Positions 1-6,108 of a stretch of DNA of 8,052 bases are shown piece by piece. Position 1 is the stretch's first letter. The number at the start of each line of letters is the position of its first letter. The notes beneath the pieces are model-generated. The model was not told the DNA's origin and did no database searches. It worked only from the letters and a program-made list of their open reading frames with translations. The DNA is from Lachnoclostridium sp. UBA1781 (GTDB lineage: Bacteria > Bacillota > Clostridia > Lachnospirales > Lachnospiraceae). The stretch is from NCBI GenBank assembly GCA_002315495.1, contig DCGJ01000140.1:1-8052 (forward strand). Reading direction: 5' to 3'. Both the position numbers and the translations under genes were made by a program.

Positions 1-179
1 TTTTGATAGCTTATCGTGTCAGTGACGTATATATCGGCCATATCGGTCTTGCGGTAGGACGCGGTGCCATCATTTCCATGCTTATGGTAATGACGGTATT
101 GCCGCAGCTTTTGGTTCTCTGTGACCGTGCCATCGAGGCAACAACCATCAAAATGCGCAGTAAGAAGGAGAAAAACTAA
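1..179 (+). CDS. MMPL/RND-family membrane transporter, C-terminal fragment
   Basis: This is the 3' end of a gene that begins before the window. The open frame reads from base 3 to the TAA at 177-179, giving 58 residues. The visible tail has a Gly-rich turn (GHIGLAVGRGA) leading into a hydrophobic helix that ends MTVLPQLLVLCDR, then a short basic cytoplasmic tail (KMRSKKEKN). The order 'G-x-x-x-GRGA, hydrophobic helix ending LPxLLxLxDR' is typical of the last membrane helix of MMPL-type RND exporters, which move lipids or other hydrophobic compounds using proton-motive force. That family identity is knowledge applied to a short fragment; the substrate cannot be inferred. The downstream hydrolase starts 2 bases after the stop, and its AAGGAG ribosome binding site (165-170) lies inside this gene, so the two are probably one transcript. 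Confidence 0.75.
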   Translation, partial: LIAYRVSDVYIGHIGLAVGRGAIISMLMVMTVLPQLLVLCDRAIEATTIKMRSKKEKN

Positions 180-181
180 TT

Positions 182-2239
182 ATGTGGATTAAAGGAAACT
201 ATCGAAGAAATCTTCTGGATATGCATATTGCGGATTGGAATCCGGAATTTCTGTCGAAGGTAGACCCAAAGGAATATGTGGATTGCCTGAAGGAGGCCGG
301 GTTTCAGGCCGCGATGGTAAAGGCGATGCCGCACACAGGGCTCTGCAATTATCCGACGAAGCGAGGGGTTATGCATCGTGGGCTAAAGGGCAGGGATTTC
401 TTTGGTGAGGTGGTTGACGAGTGTCACAAAAACGGCATTTCGGTCATCGCCTATTATTCTCAGGTCTTCGATAATGAAGCCTACGATAAGCATCCGTCCT
501 GGCGTACCGTTGCCGCCGACGGAAAGAAGCAGAAGGAGTTTCGAAATCAGGACTGCTTCCGAAACGGTCGGTACGGTATTGTATGCCCGAATAACCCGGA
601 ATATCGCTCCTATGTAAAGGCCAACCTGGAAGAATTGAATGAAATGTATTCTTTTGAGGGCATGTTTTTGGATATGACCTTCTGGCCGGAGGTGTGTTAT
701 TGCAAATGCTGCTCGGACCGCTATCAATCCGAAACCGGAAGAGAGCTTCCGCGCATCATTGACTGGCAGGATGAAAACTTCCGCGAGTGGCAGCGGTGCA
801 GAGAACGCTGGCTTGGGGAGTTTGCCGCATTTACAACGAAGGTGATAAAAGATGTGCATCCGGACTGTACCATTGAGCATCAGATGTCGATGGTGGCGTG
901 CTCATGGATTCATGCCTGCTCGGAGGATATTGCGAACCAGGTGGATTACACGGGTGGGGATTACTATGGGGGATTCCTTCAGCAGACGTTTATCAATAAG
1001 TATTTTAAGAATATTTCTCCAAATCTGCCGTTTGTGTATCATACGTCGCGATGCGACCCGGCGCTCGACTATCACACGACCACGAAGTCGCGCGACGAGC
1101 TTTTGCTTCATGTCATTACCGCACTCGTTCATAATGGCGCATTTTTGCTTGTGGATGCAATTAATCCGGACGGAACCATCGTGCCGGATGTATATCGAAA
1201 ACTGATGAAATCCATCTATGATGAGACGAAGGGGATGGAACCTTACGTGACCGGAGACCTGATTTCCAATGTCGGTATCTGGTTTGCAACCCACTCCAAA
1301 TTCGATCCGAATGAAACGAACATCCCGATGATGGAGAAGTCGTTTGGTCCGCGCTTCTTTATGGAGGCACCTGTGAAAATGGCCTCTATTCTTCGGGAGG
1401 AGAATGTCCCGTTCGATGTCATCGGTTCCAAAAACATAGCGGATTACAAAGGAAAATGCATCGCAATCTGCCATGTATCGCAGATTTTGGACGATGAGAT
1501 GGATGCCTTGGAACGCTTTGTGAAGCAGGGTGGAAACCTGTATGTCAGTGGCCCGATTGGACACCCGCGACTTGCGGAACTTTTGGGTGTGGAATTTACC
1601 GGAGTTTGCTCGAACCCTCAGACGGTGGAAAGCTTCACCTATCTGGATCCGACAGACGAAGGAAAAGCGTACTTCGAGGGCTTTGATGCGTTGGCACCGT
1701 TATCGGTACCGATGTCTCAGTATGAGGTAAAACTGACGACGGCCGGAGCGAAGGTACTGGCGACCAAGACGCTTCCATACACTATCCCAAACACACCGGA
1801 ATTTGCAGCAATCCACAGTAATCCTCCGGGTATTCATACCGGTGAGCCGGCTTGCATTTTGCGTGAGGTTGGAGCCGGAAAGCTTCTCTATGTGGCAGCA
1901 CCGATCGAAATGTCAAGACCATTTATGAGTCGCAGAGTGGTTGCGAAAATGCTGCGTAGCCTCGCAGGCGAACTTCTCGTGGAGAGCAACGCACCGAAGA
2001 TGCTCGAAACCCTGTCCTGGAAAAAGGAAGGAAAGCTTTATGTAGCCTTCTTAAATGAGCAGGAGGAGTCCCCCGTAATTCCGGTTGCGAACGTTTCCGT
2101 CATGATTCACGAGGACGGATACCGGACCGCAAGAAGTCTTACAAGCGGGAAAGAGGTTGCAAACGAGAGCGGGGAGGGAGCATTTTCCTTCACTTTACCA
2201 TCCGTTGGCGTGTTTGAAATCGTGGAGCTCAGTAAATAA
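182..2239 (+). CDS. Putative cytosolic glycoside hydrolase, GHL6 / alpha-L-fucosidase-like TIM barrel with GATase-like domain
   Basis: A 685-residue protein with no signal peptide or membrane segment, so probably cytosolic and acting on imported sugars or glycosides. Residues about 10-350 look like a (beta/alpha)8 barrel of the GHL6 / alpha-amylase-like type. Features are a Tyr-rich strand (VIAYYSQVF, 88-96), the 'CPNNPEYRSYV' segment (135-145), the strand FEGMFLDMTFW with Asp164 as candidate nucleophile, a Cys cluster (CYCKCC, 172-177), Glu232 in TIEHQMS as possible acid/base, and GGDYYGG (258-264). The strand GAFLLVDAINPDG (319-331) resembles annotated alpha-L-fucosidases. Residues about 400-600 look like a Rossmann/GATase-like module (YKGKCIAICHVSQIL, then FVKQGGNLYVSGPIG), the second domain often seen as the trimerisation module of GH42-like enzymes. 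A small beta-rich C-terminus follows. The ATG at 182 is preceded by AAGGAG with 11 bases of spacing and lies 2 bases after the transporter stop. Fold class is fairly sure; the substrate is not. Confidence 0.8.
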   Translation: MWIKGNYRRNLLDMHIADWNPEFLSKVDPKEYVDCLKEAGFQAAMVKAMPHTGLCNYPTKRGVMHRGLKGRDFFGEVVDECHKNGISVIAYYSQVFDNEAYDKHPSWRTVAADGKKQKEFRNQDCFRNGRYGIVCPNNPEYRSYVKANLEELNEMYSFEGMFLDMTFWPEVCYCKCCSDRYQSETGRELPRIIDWQDENFREWQRCRERWLGEFAAFTTKVIKDVHPDCTIEHQMSMVACSWIHACSEDIANQVDYTGGDYYGGFLQQTFINKYFKNISPNLPFVYHTSRCDPALDYHTTTKSRDELLLHVITALVHNGAFLLVDAINPDGTIVPDVYRKLMKSIYDETKGMEPYVTGDLISNVGIWFATHSKFDPNETNIPMMEKSFGPRFFMEAPVKMASILREENVPFDVIGSKNIADYKGKCIAICHVSQILDDEMDALERFVKQGGNLYVSGPIGHPRLAELLGVEFTGVCSNPQTVESFTYLDPTDEGKAYFEGFDALAPLSVPMSQYEVKLTTAGAKVLATKTLPYTIPNTPEFAAIHSNPPGIHTGEPACILREVGAGKLLYVAAPIEMSRPFMSRRVVAKMLRSLAGELLVESNAPKMLETLSWKKEGKLYVAFLNEQEESPVIPVANVSVMIHEDGYRTARSLTSGKEVANESGEGAFSFTLPSVGVFEIVELSK

Positions 2240-2265
2240 AAAGGACAATCTTGTCTTTATTTTCA

Positions 2266-2315
2266 AAAAATCTTCCAGAAAGAAAAATTTTTACATTTTC
2301 TTCTGGGGGATTTTT
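2266..2315 (+). terminator. Long A/T-flanked hairpin terminator after the hydrolase
   Basis: A left arm 2266-2286 pairs with 2296-2315 around a 9-base loop (2287-2295). It forms about 20 pairs including two T-G wobbles (2273-2308, 2274-2307) and one bulged A (2281). The base of the stem is five A's against five T's, so the 3' arm ends in a short T tract. The A and T tracts sit on opposite flanks, so it could stop transcription from either side. A second, weaker 7-bp stem with a 4-base loop (about 2240-2259) lies just upstream and also ends in T-rich sequence. Confidence 0.7.
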
Positions 2316-2324
2316 GATTACAAT
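2296..2324 (+). promoter_or_regulatory. Candidate promoter of the esterase gene, overlapping the terminator
   Basis: A good -10 hexamer, TACAAT (2319-2324, five of six consensus), lies 32 bases before the TTG start. No good -35 is present at normal spacing: TTTTCT (2296-2301) is weak, and the better TTTACA (2290-2295) sits 23 bases away. If real, the promoter is embedded in the terminator stem of the preceding gene. The terminator leaves little other room for a promoter, so this is partly inferred by exclusion. Confidence 0.35.
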
Positions 2325-2338
2325 GAACCCATCATGTG

Positions 2339-2348
2339 AAAGGAGGGG
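2339..2348 (+). promoter_or_regulatory. Ribosome binding site that fixes a TTG start
   Basis: The run AAAGGAGGGG is the strongest Shine-Dalgarno sequence in the window. It lies 8 bases before an in-frame TTG (2357-2359). It falls inside the coding sequence if the upstream GTG (2336) is used, and is about 20 bases from the next in-frame ATG (2369). Only TTG has correct spacing. It also gives a signal peptide beginning with two lysines after the initiator. Confidence 0.8.
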
Positions 2349-2356
2349 CAACCCAA

Positions 2357-3469
2357 TTGAAAAAGATTATGAAGAGTGGACTTTTATTTGTTCTTTGCGG
2401 GCTAATGGGGCTTGCATTTAGTGGTTGCGGAGAAAAGGAAAAGAAGCCGGAGGCAAGTACACCGGCGGTAACGACAGAGGCACCGACCTCGGAGGCACCA
2501 AAAACCGAGGCGGTTACGACCGGTGCAGAAACAAAAACCGATGGTCTGTCCGATGAGGACAAGAATAATATGGCCGGTGGTAAGCCGGTAACAGAAGACG
2601 TAGCGACGACAGAGGATGCGGCTACCACAACGGATACGGTTACAGAGACCGGTGACGGCATCTCGGAATTTTGCCCGAAGGAAGCATATGAAACCAGAAC
2701 CGACGTGGCATATGGCTCTTATCAGAAGGGGACCTATTATTCCGAAACCTGTGGTATGGACCGTAACTTTATGATTCTTCTTCCGGCAGATTACAGCGAG
2801 GAGAAGGAGTACAAGGTAATGTACCTGCTTCATGGTATCTTCGGAAATGAGACCTCGTTCTCGTCTGATCCGAACAACAAGATTAAAGAAATCGTGGCAA
2901 ATGCGGTAGCGGACGGAATCATTGATGATCTTCTTGTCGTATGCCCGAACATTTATGCAACGACCGACTCCAGCTTACAGCCGGGCTTTACGGCTGAAAC
3001 GATTGCGCCGTACGATAATTTTGCCAATGACCTTGTAAATGACCTGATGCCGTATATCGAGGAGAACTATTCCGTAAAGACCGGTCGCGAGAATACGATT
3101 TTGGCCGGTTTCTCCATGGGTGGAAGAGAGACGCTTTACACAACTCTTATTTATCCGAAGTATTTTGCATATGTATGCGCGATTTCTCCTGCACCGGGCC
3201 TCGTTCCTGGAAAGGACTGGGCAATGACGCATGTCGGAAGCTTACAGGAGGATGAGGTCGTATTTGCAGAGGACGAAGTGATTCCTGAGGTTCTGATGAT
3301 TTGCTGTGGCACGAAGGACAGTGTCGTAGGACAGTTCCCGAAGAGCTACCACACTCTGATGGAGAAAAATGGCGTAGAGCATATCTGGTACGAGATTACC
3401 GCTGCCGATCACGACAACAATGCCATCCGCAGTGGTTTGTACAATATTCTGGTACAGGCAGGAAAGTAA
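2357..3469 (+). CDS. Surface lipoprotein esterase, putative esterase (XynZ / esterase D-like) alpha/beta hydrolase
   Basis: A 370-residue protein read from TTG. Residues 1-24 form a lipoprotein signal peptide: KK, hydrophobic core LLFVLCGLMGLAF, then SGC with Cys24 as the lipidated residue. Phe at -3 makes the lipobox slightly atypical. Residues 25-100 are a low-complexity Thr/Glu/Ala/Pro tether, likely holding the enzyme away from the membrane. Residues about 110-370 are the hydrolase. They include YLLHGIFGNETSF (156-168, oxyanion region), the nucleophile elbow GFSMG with Ser253, Asp321 in CCGTKDS, and His352 in AADHD. The order and spacing fit the PF00756 esterase family (feruloyl/acetyl-xylan esterases, S-formylglutathione hydrolase, mycolyltransferase relatives). 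A surface-anchored form with a flexible tether suggests de-esterification of polysaccharide or a similar external substrate; this is inference. The gene lies between two terminators and appears monocistronic. Confidence 0.85.
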   Translation: MKKIMKSGLLFVLCGLMGLAFSGCGEKEKKPEASTPAVTTEAPTSEAPKTEAVTTGAETKTDGLSDEDKNNMAGGKPVTEDVATTEDAATTTDTVTETGDGISEFCPKEAYETRTDVAYGSYQKGTYYSETCGMDRNFMILLPADYSEEKEYKVMYLLHGIFGNETSFSSDPNNKIKEIVANAVADGIIDDLLVVCPNIYATTDSSLQPGFTAETIAPYDNFANDLVNDLMPYIEENYSVKTGRENTILAGFSMGGRETLYTTLIYPKYFAYVCAISPAPGLVPGKDWAMTHVGSLQEDEVVFAEDEVIPEVLMICCGTKDSVVGQFPKSYHTLMEKNGVEHIWYEITAADHDNNAIRSGLYNILVQAGK

Positions 3470-3505
3470 AGCGAATTCTTTTATATAACAAAGATGTACA
3501 AAAAT

Positions 3506-3536
3506 GAGGGCTGCAGATTGCGGCCCTCTTAATTTT
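3506..3536 (+). terminator. Rho-independent terminator of the esterase gene
   Basis: A 10-bp GC-rich stem (3506-3515 with 3519-3528, one T-G wobble) closes on a 3-base loop and is followed by TTAATTTT. It starts 36 bases after the esterase stop codon. Confidence 0.85.
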
Positions 3537-3556
3537 GAAAAAATCGAAAAAAACAG

Positions 3557-3585
3557 TTGACAAAGCGATTGAGTTAGTGTATTCT
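3557..3585 (+). promoter_or_regulatory. Strong sigma-A-type promoter
   Basis: A perfect -35 TTGACA (3557-3562), a 17-base spacer and TATTCT (3580-3585, four of six) make the clearest promoter in the window. It is preceded by A-tracts that could act as an UP element. The predicted start is near 3592. No gene follows closely: transcription would reach a terminator about 100 bases downstream. The -10 hexamer lies inside the first GTTAG/CTAAC palindrome, so binding there should block RNA polymerase. Confidence 0.75.
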
Positions 3586-3611
3586 AACCACAGAGTTAGT
3601 GAAGACTAACC
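3571..3611 (+). repeat. Operator array: two 22-bp direct repeats, four half-sites at 11-bp period
   Basis: GAGTTAGTG-N4-CTAACC occurs at 3571-3589 and again at 3593-3611, exactly 22 bp apart. With an ACTAAC right arm the second copy is a 6-bp perfect dyad (3595-3600 with 3605-3610). Read as half-sites, GTTAG (3573), CTAAC (3584), GTTAG (3595) and CTAAC (3606) alternate in orientation and start exactly 11 bp apart, so all four lie on about the same face of the helix. The array covers the -10 and the predicted transcription start. This is a typical layout for cooperative binding of a dimeric repressor. TTAG/CTAA half-sites recall DtxR-type metal regulators and some MarR proteins, but the 6-base spacing differs from the classical DtxR box. 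No regulator gene is in the window. Confidence 0.75.
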
Positions 3612-3686
3612 GTGAAAACGTAATTATCGTAAACTAAACCATAAATATTTACCATTAGGAAAGGGACGCCATCAGCGTCCTTTTTC
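3592..3686 (+). ncRNA. Putative small RNA or attenuated leader of about 95 nt
   Basis: Inferred from a strong promoter (start near 3592) and a strong terminator (about 3660-3686) with no plausible coding frame between; a GTG at 3612 reads three codons before a stop. The 5' end could fold as a short hairpin (3595-3610) made by the second operator palindrome. An A/U-rich, largely single-stranded middle with a near-palindrome around 3641-3650 leads into the terminator hairpin. No known RNA family is recognised. It could be a free regulatory RNA under a repressor, or a leader whose read-through feeds the TAXI-GltS gene starting about 95 bases further on. It could also be a promoter left behind when its gene was lost. 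Confidence 0.5.
3660..3686 (+). terminator. Rho-independent terminator inside the intergenic region
   Basis: GGACGC (3664-3669) pairs perfectly with GCGTCC (3675-3680) around CATCA. The stem extends outward through a G-T wobble and A-T pairs, and a T5 tract follows (3681-3685). It is placed to end the short transcript from the promoter at 3557-3585. Confidence 0.85.
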
Positions 3687-3690
3687 TATT

Positions 3691-3760
3691 TCAAAAAATC
3701 AAGAATAATCAATGTTCAAACAGAGGAAGATATGATATGATAAATAATATGATTTTTTGA
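3691..3760 (+). repeat. 11-bp perfect inverted repeat flanking the promoter-proximal region
   Basis: TCAAAAAATCA (3691-3701) is exactly complementary to TGATTTTTTGA (3750-3760), with 48 bases between. The arms frame the extended -10 candidate and lie just before the ribosome binding site of the next gene. The arms are A/T rich, so some of this match could be chance. In RNA the stem would be weak, but it could affect ribosome access. Confidence 0.4.
3713..3741 (+). promoter_or_regulatory. Candidate extended -10 promoter of the TAXI-GltS operon
   Basis: TGA-TATGAT (3733-3741) fits an extended -10 element: TG one base before a hexamer matching TATAAT at five of six positions. The -35 at 17-base spacing (TGTTCA, 3713-3718) is poor, as is usual for extended -10 promoters. 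Transcription would start near 3748, about 32 bases before the ATG. This would let the operon be expressed independently of the terminated upstream transcript. Confidence 0.45.
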
Positions 3761-3779
3761 GCAAGGAAATGGAGATACT

Positions 3780-5870
3780 ATGAAAAAATTGCGATGTATA
3801 ATGGTGATTGTTCTTGCGGTCATGCTCCTCATGACCGGGTGTGGCGAGAAGAAGAGCAATGTTGTGAAGCTTGGTACCGGTGGGACCGGCGGAAACTATT
3901 ACGGGTACGGTGTAAATCTTTCGCAGGCCGTTTTGGAGTCGTCGGGTATTACCCTTCAGGTTGTATCAACGCAGGGTTCTGCATCGAACCTTCGACTGAT
4001 TTCCCAGGGGTATCTGGGTATGGCTCTGGTGCAGTCTGACACGCTTGCGGATGCGTTAAGCGGAAAGGGAGCATTTGCCGGAAATAAGCTCTCCGGTTTC
4101 CACACCGTTACCGGTTTGTATACGGAGTCCTGTCAGGTGATTGTGTCCGCGAGTTCCAACATTAACGGCATCGAAGACCTTGTAGGGAAGCGGGTTTCGG
4201 TTGGTGAAGAGGATAGTGGTGTTTCGAAAAATGCGGCCGATATTCTTGCGGCCTACGGAATCTCCGACAGTAAGATTACGGTAGAGCATTTGTCTTTCGC
4301 TGACGCTGCTGAAGCATTGGAGAAGGGCAATCTTGATGCGTTTTTTGTAACGGCTTCCGCACCTACGACGGCTGTTGTTGAGCTTTCCAAGAAGATGGAT
4401 GTAAAGGTTCTATCCGTTGACTCCGATATTGCAAAGAGACTTCTTAGTGAGAACAGCGCTTATACGGATTCCGTGATTCCGGCAGGCACTTATGCCGGTC
4501 AGGAGGCAGACATTCATACCATTGGTGTTACTGCGGTTTTGATTGCAAATGACAGCGTTGATAAAGATGTTGAGAGTAAGATTCTGCAGGTTCTTAAGGA
4601 ACAAAATGAGCAGCTTCAGGAAGTAAGCTTTGGTATTACAGTGACTGAGCCGGCGGAAAATGCGGGGGAGAAGGACAATCGCTTCGTCGTTTCGATGGAT
4701 ATGTATCTGACACTGGGCTTAGCTGTTTTGGTGCTTTACCTTGGAGCATATCTTAGAAAGAGGCTTCGGTTCCTCGAAACCTTCTGTATTCCGGCTCCGG
4801 TTGTGGGAGGTTTGCTCTTTGCCATTATGTCATGCATTTTATATGAAACCGGTCTGGTTGAGTTTTCCTTTGACGAAACCTTAAAGACCGTATGCATGGT
4901 TATCTTCTTTACATCCGTTGGTTTCCAGGCCAATCTGAAGATTCTGAAGAAGGGTGGAATTCAGCTTGTGGTATTCCTCCTTTGTGTCGTTGTATTGATT
5001 TTGTTCCAGAACGGAATTGCGGTTGGAATTGCAAAAGCACTCGGCCTTAGCCCATTTATCGGTCTTTGTACCGGTTCTATTCCAATGGTAGGCGGTCACG
5101 GAACCGCAGGCGCATTTGGCGTGGTACTTGAGGACCTTGGGGTGTCGGGAGCAATGACACTTTGTACGGCCGCTGCCACGTTCGGTCTTGTTGTTGGTTC
5201 CCTTCTTGGGGGCCCGATTGGCCGTCGCCTGATTTTAAAGCATGACCTGATGAAGACGGTTAGCAACAAGGACGAAACCGTTTTGGTAGAGGATGCGAAG
5301 AAGCATATTCGTAGCGTCAGTATGTATGCACCGGCGGCCTATCAGATTGCACTGGCCATGGGTATCGGAACGATTGTGTCCATGCTTCTTTCGAAAACCG
5401 GTATGACGTTCCCGATTTATATTGGTGCAATGATTGTTGCAGCATTTATGAGAAATATTGGGGAATACAGTGGAAAATATAAGGTTCATATGGGTGAAAT
5501 CAATGACATTGGCGGTATCTGTCTGTCGCTTTTTCTCGGAATTGCGATGGTAACCCTGAAGCTCTGGCAGCTTGCCGATTTAGCGCTTCCGCTATTTCTT
5601 TTGTTGGGCGCGCAGACCTTGTTTATGGCGATTTTTGCATACTTTGTGGTTTACAATGTTATGGGACGAAATTATGATGCGGCCGTTCTTTCCGCCGGCA
5701 CCTGTGGTTTCGGTATGGGTGCTACGCCAAATGCGATGGCGAACATGCAGGCGGTGACCGAGAAGTTTGCACCGTCCGTACAGGCGTACATACTGGTTCC
5801 GATTGTGGGCAGTATGTTTGCGGATTTTATTAACAGTATTGTAATTACATTTTTCATCAACTGGTTATAA
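3780..5870 (+). CDS. TAXI solute-binding lipoprotein fused to GltS-type sodium/glutamate symporter
   Basis: A 696-residue two-part protein. Residues 1-21 are a lipoprotein signal (LLMTGC, Cys21). Residues about 27-290 are a TAXI-type solute-binding domain: LGTGGTGGNYYGYG (31-44), then STQGSASNLRLISQGYLGMA (63-82) and VQSD (84-87). Family members bind small acids such as glutamate and normally serve TRAP permeases. After a short acidic linker, residues about 306-696 form a full-length ESS/GltS symporter of about ten membrane spans. Markers are IPAPVVGGLL (337-346), the inner-repeat motif GSIPMVGGHGTAGAFG (432-447), and GMGATPNAMANMQAV followed by VPIVGSMFADFIN in the second repeat. E. coli GltS is reported to have its N-terminus outside, so an extracellular binding domain joined there is topologically sensible. 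Predicted job: binding-protein-assisted Na+-coupled uptake of glutamate or a similar acid. GGAG (3771-3774) serves the ATG at 3780. Confidence 0.88.
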   Translation: MKKLRCIMVIVLAVMLLMTGCGEKKSNVVKLGTGGTGGNYYGYGVNLSQAVLESSGITLQVVSTQGSASNLRLISQGYLGMALVQSDTLADALSGKGAFAGNKLSGFHTVTGLYTESCQVIVSASSNINGIEDLVGKRVSVGEEDSGVSKNAADILAAYGISDSKITVEHLSFADAAEALEKGNLDAFFVTASAPTTAVVELSKKMDVKVLSVDSDIAKRLLSENSAYTDSVIPAGTYAGQEADIHTIGVTAVLIANDSVDKDVESKILQVLKEQNEQLQEVSFGITVTEPAENAGEKDNRFVVSMDMYLTLGLAVLVLYLGAYLRKRLRFLETFCIPAPVVGGLLFAIMSCILYETGLVEFSFDETLKTVCMVIFFTSVGFQANLKILKKGGIQLVVFLLCVVVLILFQNGIAVGIAKALGLSPFIGLCTGSIPMVGGHGTAGAFGVVLEDLGVSGAMTLCTAAATFGLVVGSLLGGPIGRRLILKHDLMKTVSNKDETVLVEDAKKHIRSVSMYAPAAYQIALAMGIGTIVSMLLSKTGMTFPIYIGAMIVAAFMRNIGEYSGKYKVHMGEINDIGGICLSLFLGIAMVTLKLWQLADLALPLFLLLGAQTLFMAIFAYFVVYNVMGRNYDAAVLSAGTCGFGMGATPNAMANMQAVTEKFAPSVQAYILVPIVGSMFADFINSIVITFFINWL

Positions 5871-5883
5871 GGAGAAGGCAGTT

Positions 5884-6108
5884 ATGAGTGAAGAGAAGAA
5901 GATTATTGTCAATATGAATGGAGCATTTCCGGAGATTACGGTTGAAGGAGATGATGAGCAGGAAGAGGTAAATGCGGCCGAGCTGAAAAATCAGGAAGAA
6001 ATGGATAACATCACAGAGAATGTGCCCGACGAGGAATTAGAGGCCGTCGTGGATTATTCCGGCGCATTTCCACAGGTACATCTTAAGAGAAAGAAGAAGG
6101 AACAGTGA
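5884..6108 (+). CDS. Small acidic protein with duplicated GAFP motif, unknown function
   Basis: A 74-residue protein I do not recognise. It has no signal peptide or hydrophobic span, so it should be cytosolic. The middle is strongly acidic (EGDDEQEEVN, then many Glu/Asp to about residue 53) and the end is a basic tail, KRKKKEQ. Two segments match each other, VNMNGAFPEITV (9-20) and VDYSGAFPQVHL (56-67). They share V-[ND]-x-[NS]-GAFP-[EQ]-[IV]-x-[VL], about 47 residues apart, which points to internal duplication or two identical binding peptides. AAGGAG (5869-5874), overlapping the stop of the upstream gene, gives 9-base spacing to the ATG. The gap to the symporter is 13 bases, and the stop shares one base with the next ATG. 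It is therefore clearly part of the operon and may act as an adaptor or regulator of its neighbours; that role is inference. Confidence 0.8.
   Translation: MSEEKKIIVNMNGAFPEITVEGDDEQEEVNAAELKNQEEMDNITENVPDEELEAVVDYSGAFPQVHLKRKKKEQ

Noticed and set aside
902..1564. 220-codon open frame on the - strand
   Set aside because: It lies wholly antisense to the well-supported hydrolase, has no ribosome binding site of note and its translation resembles no protein family; it is a shadow frame.
2402..2833. - strand frame rich in Cys/Arg opposite the lipoprotein tether
   Set aside because: Long reverse frames are expected opposite repetitive Thr/Glu codons; no initiation signal.
3592..3779. Known riboswitch or T-box leader before the TAXI-GltS gene
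   Set aside because: No recognisable T-box, glutamine, glycine or other conserved aptamer core; only simple hairpins were seen.
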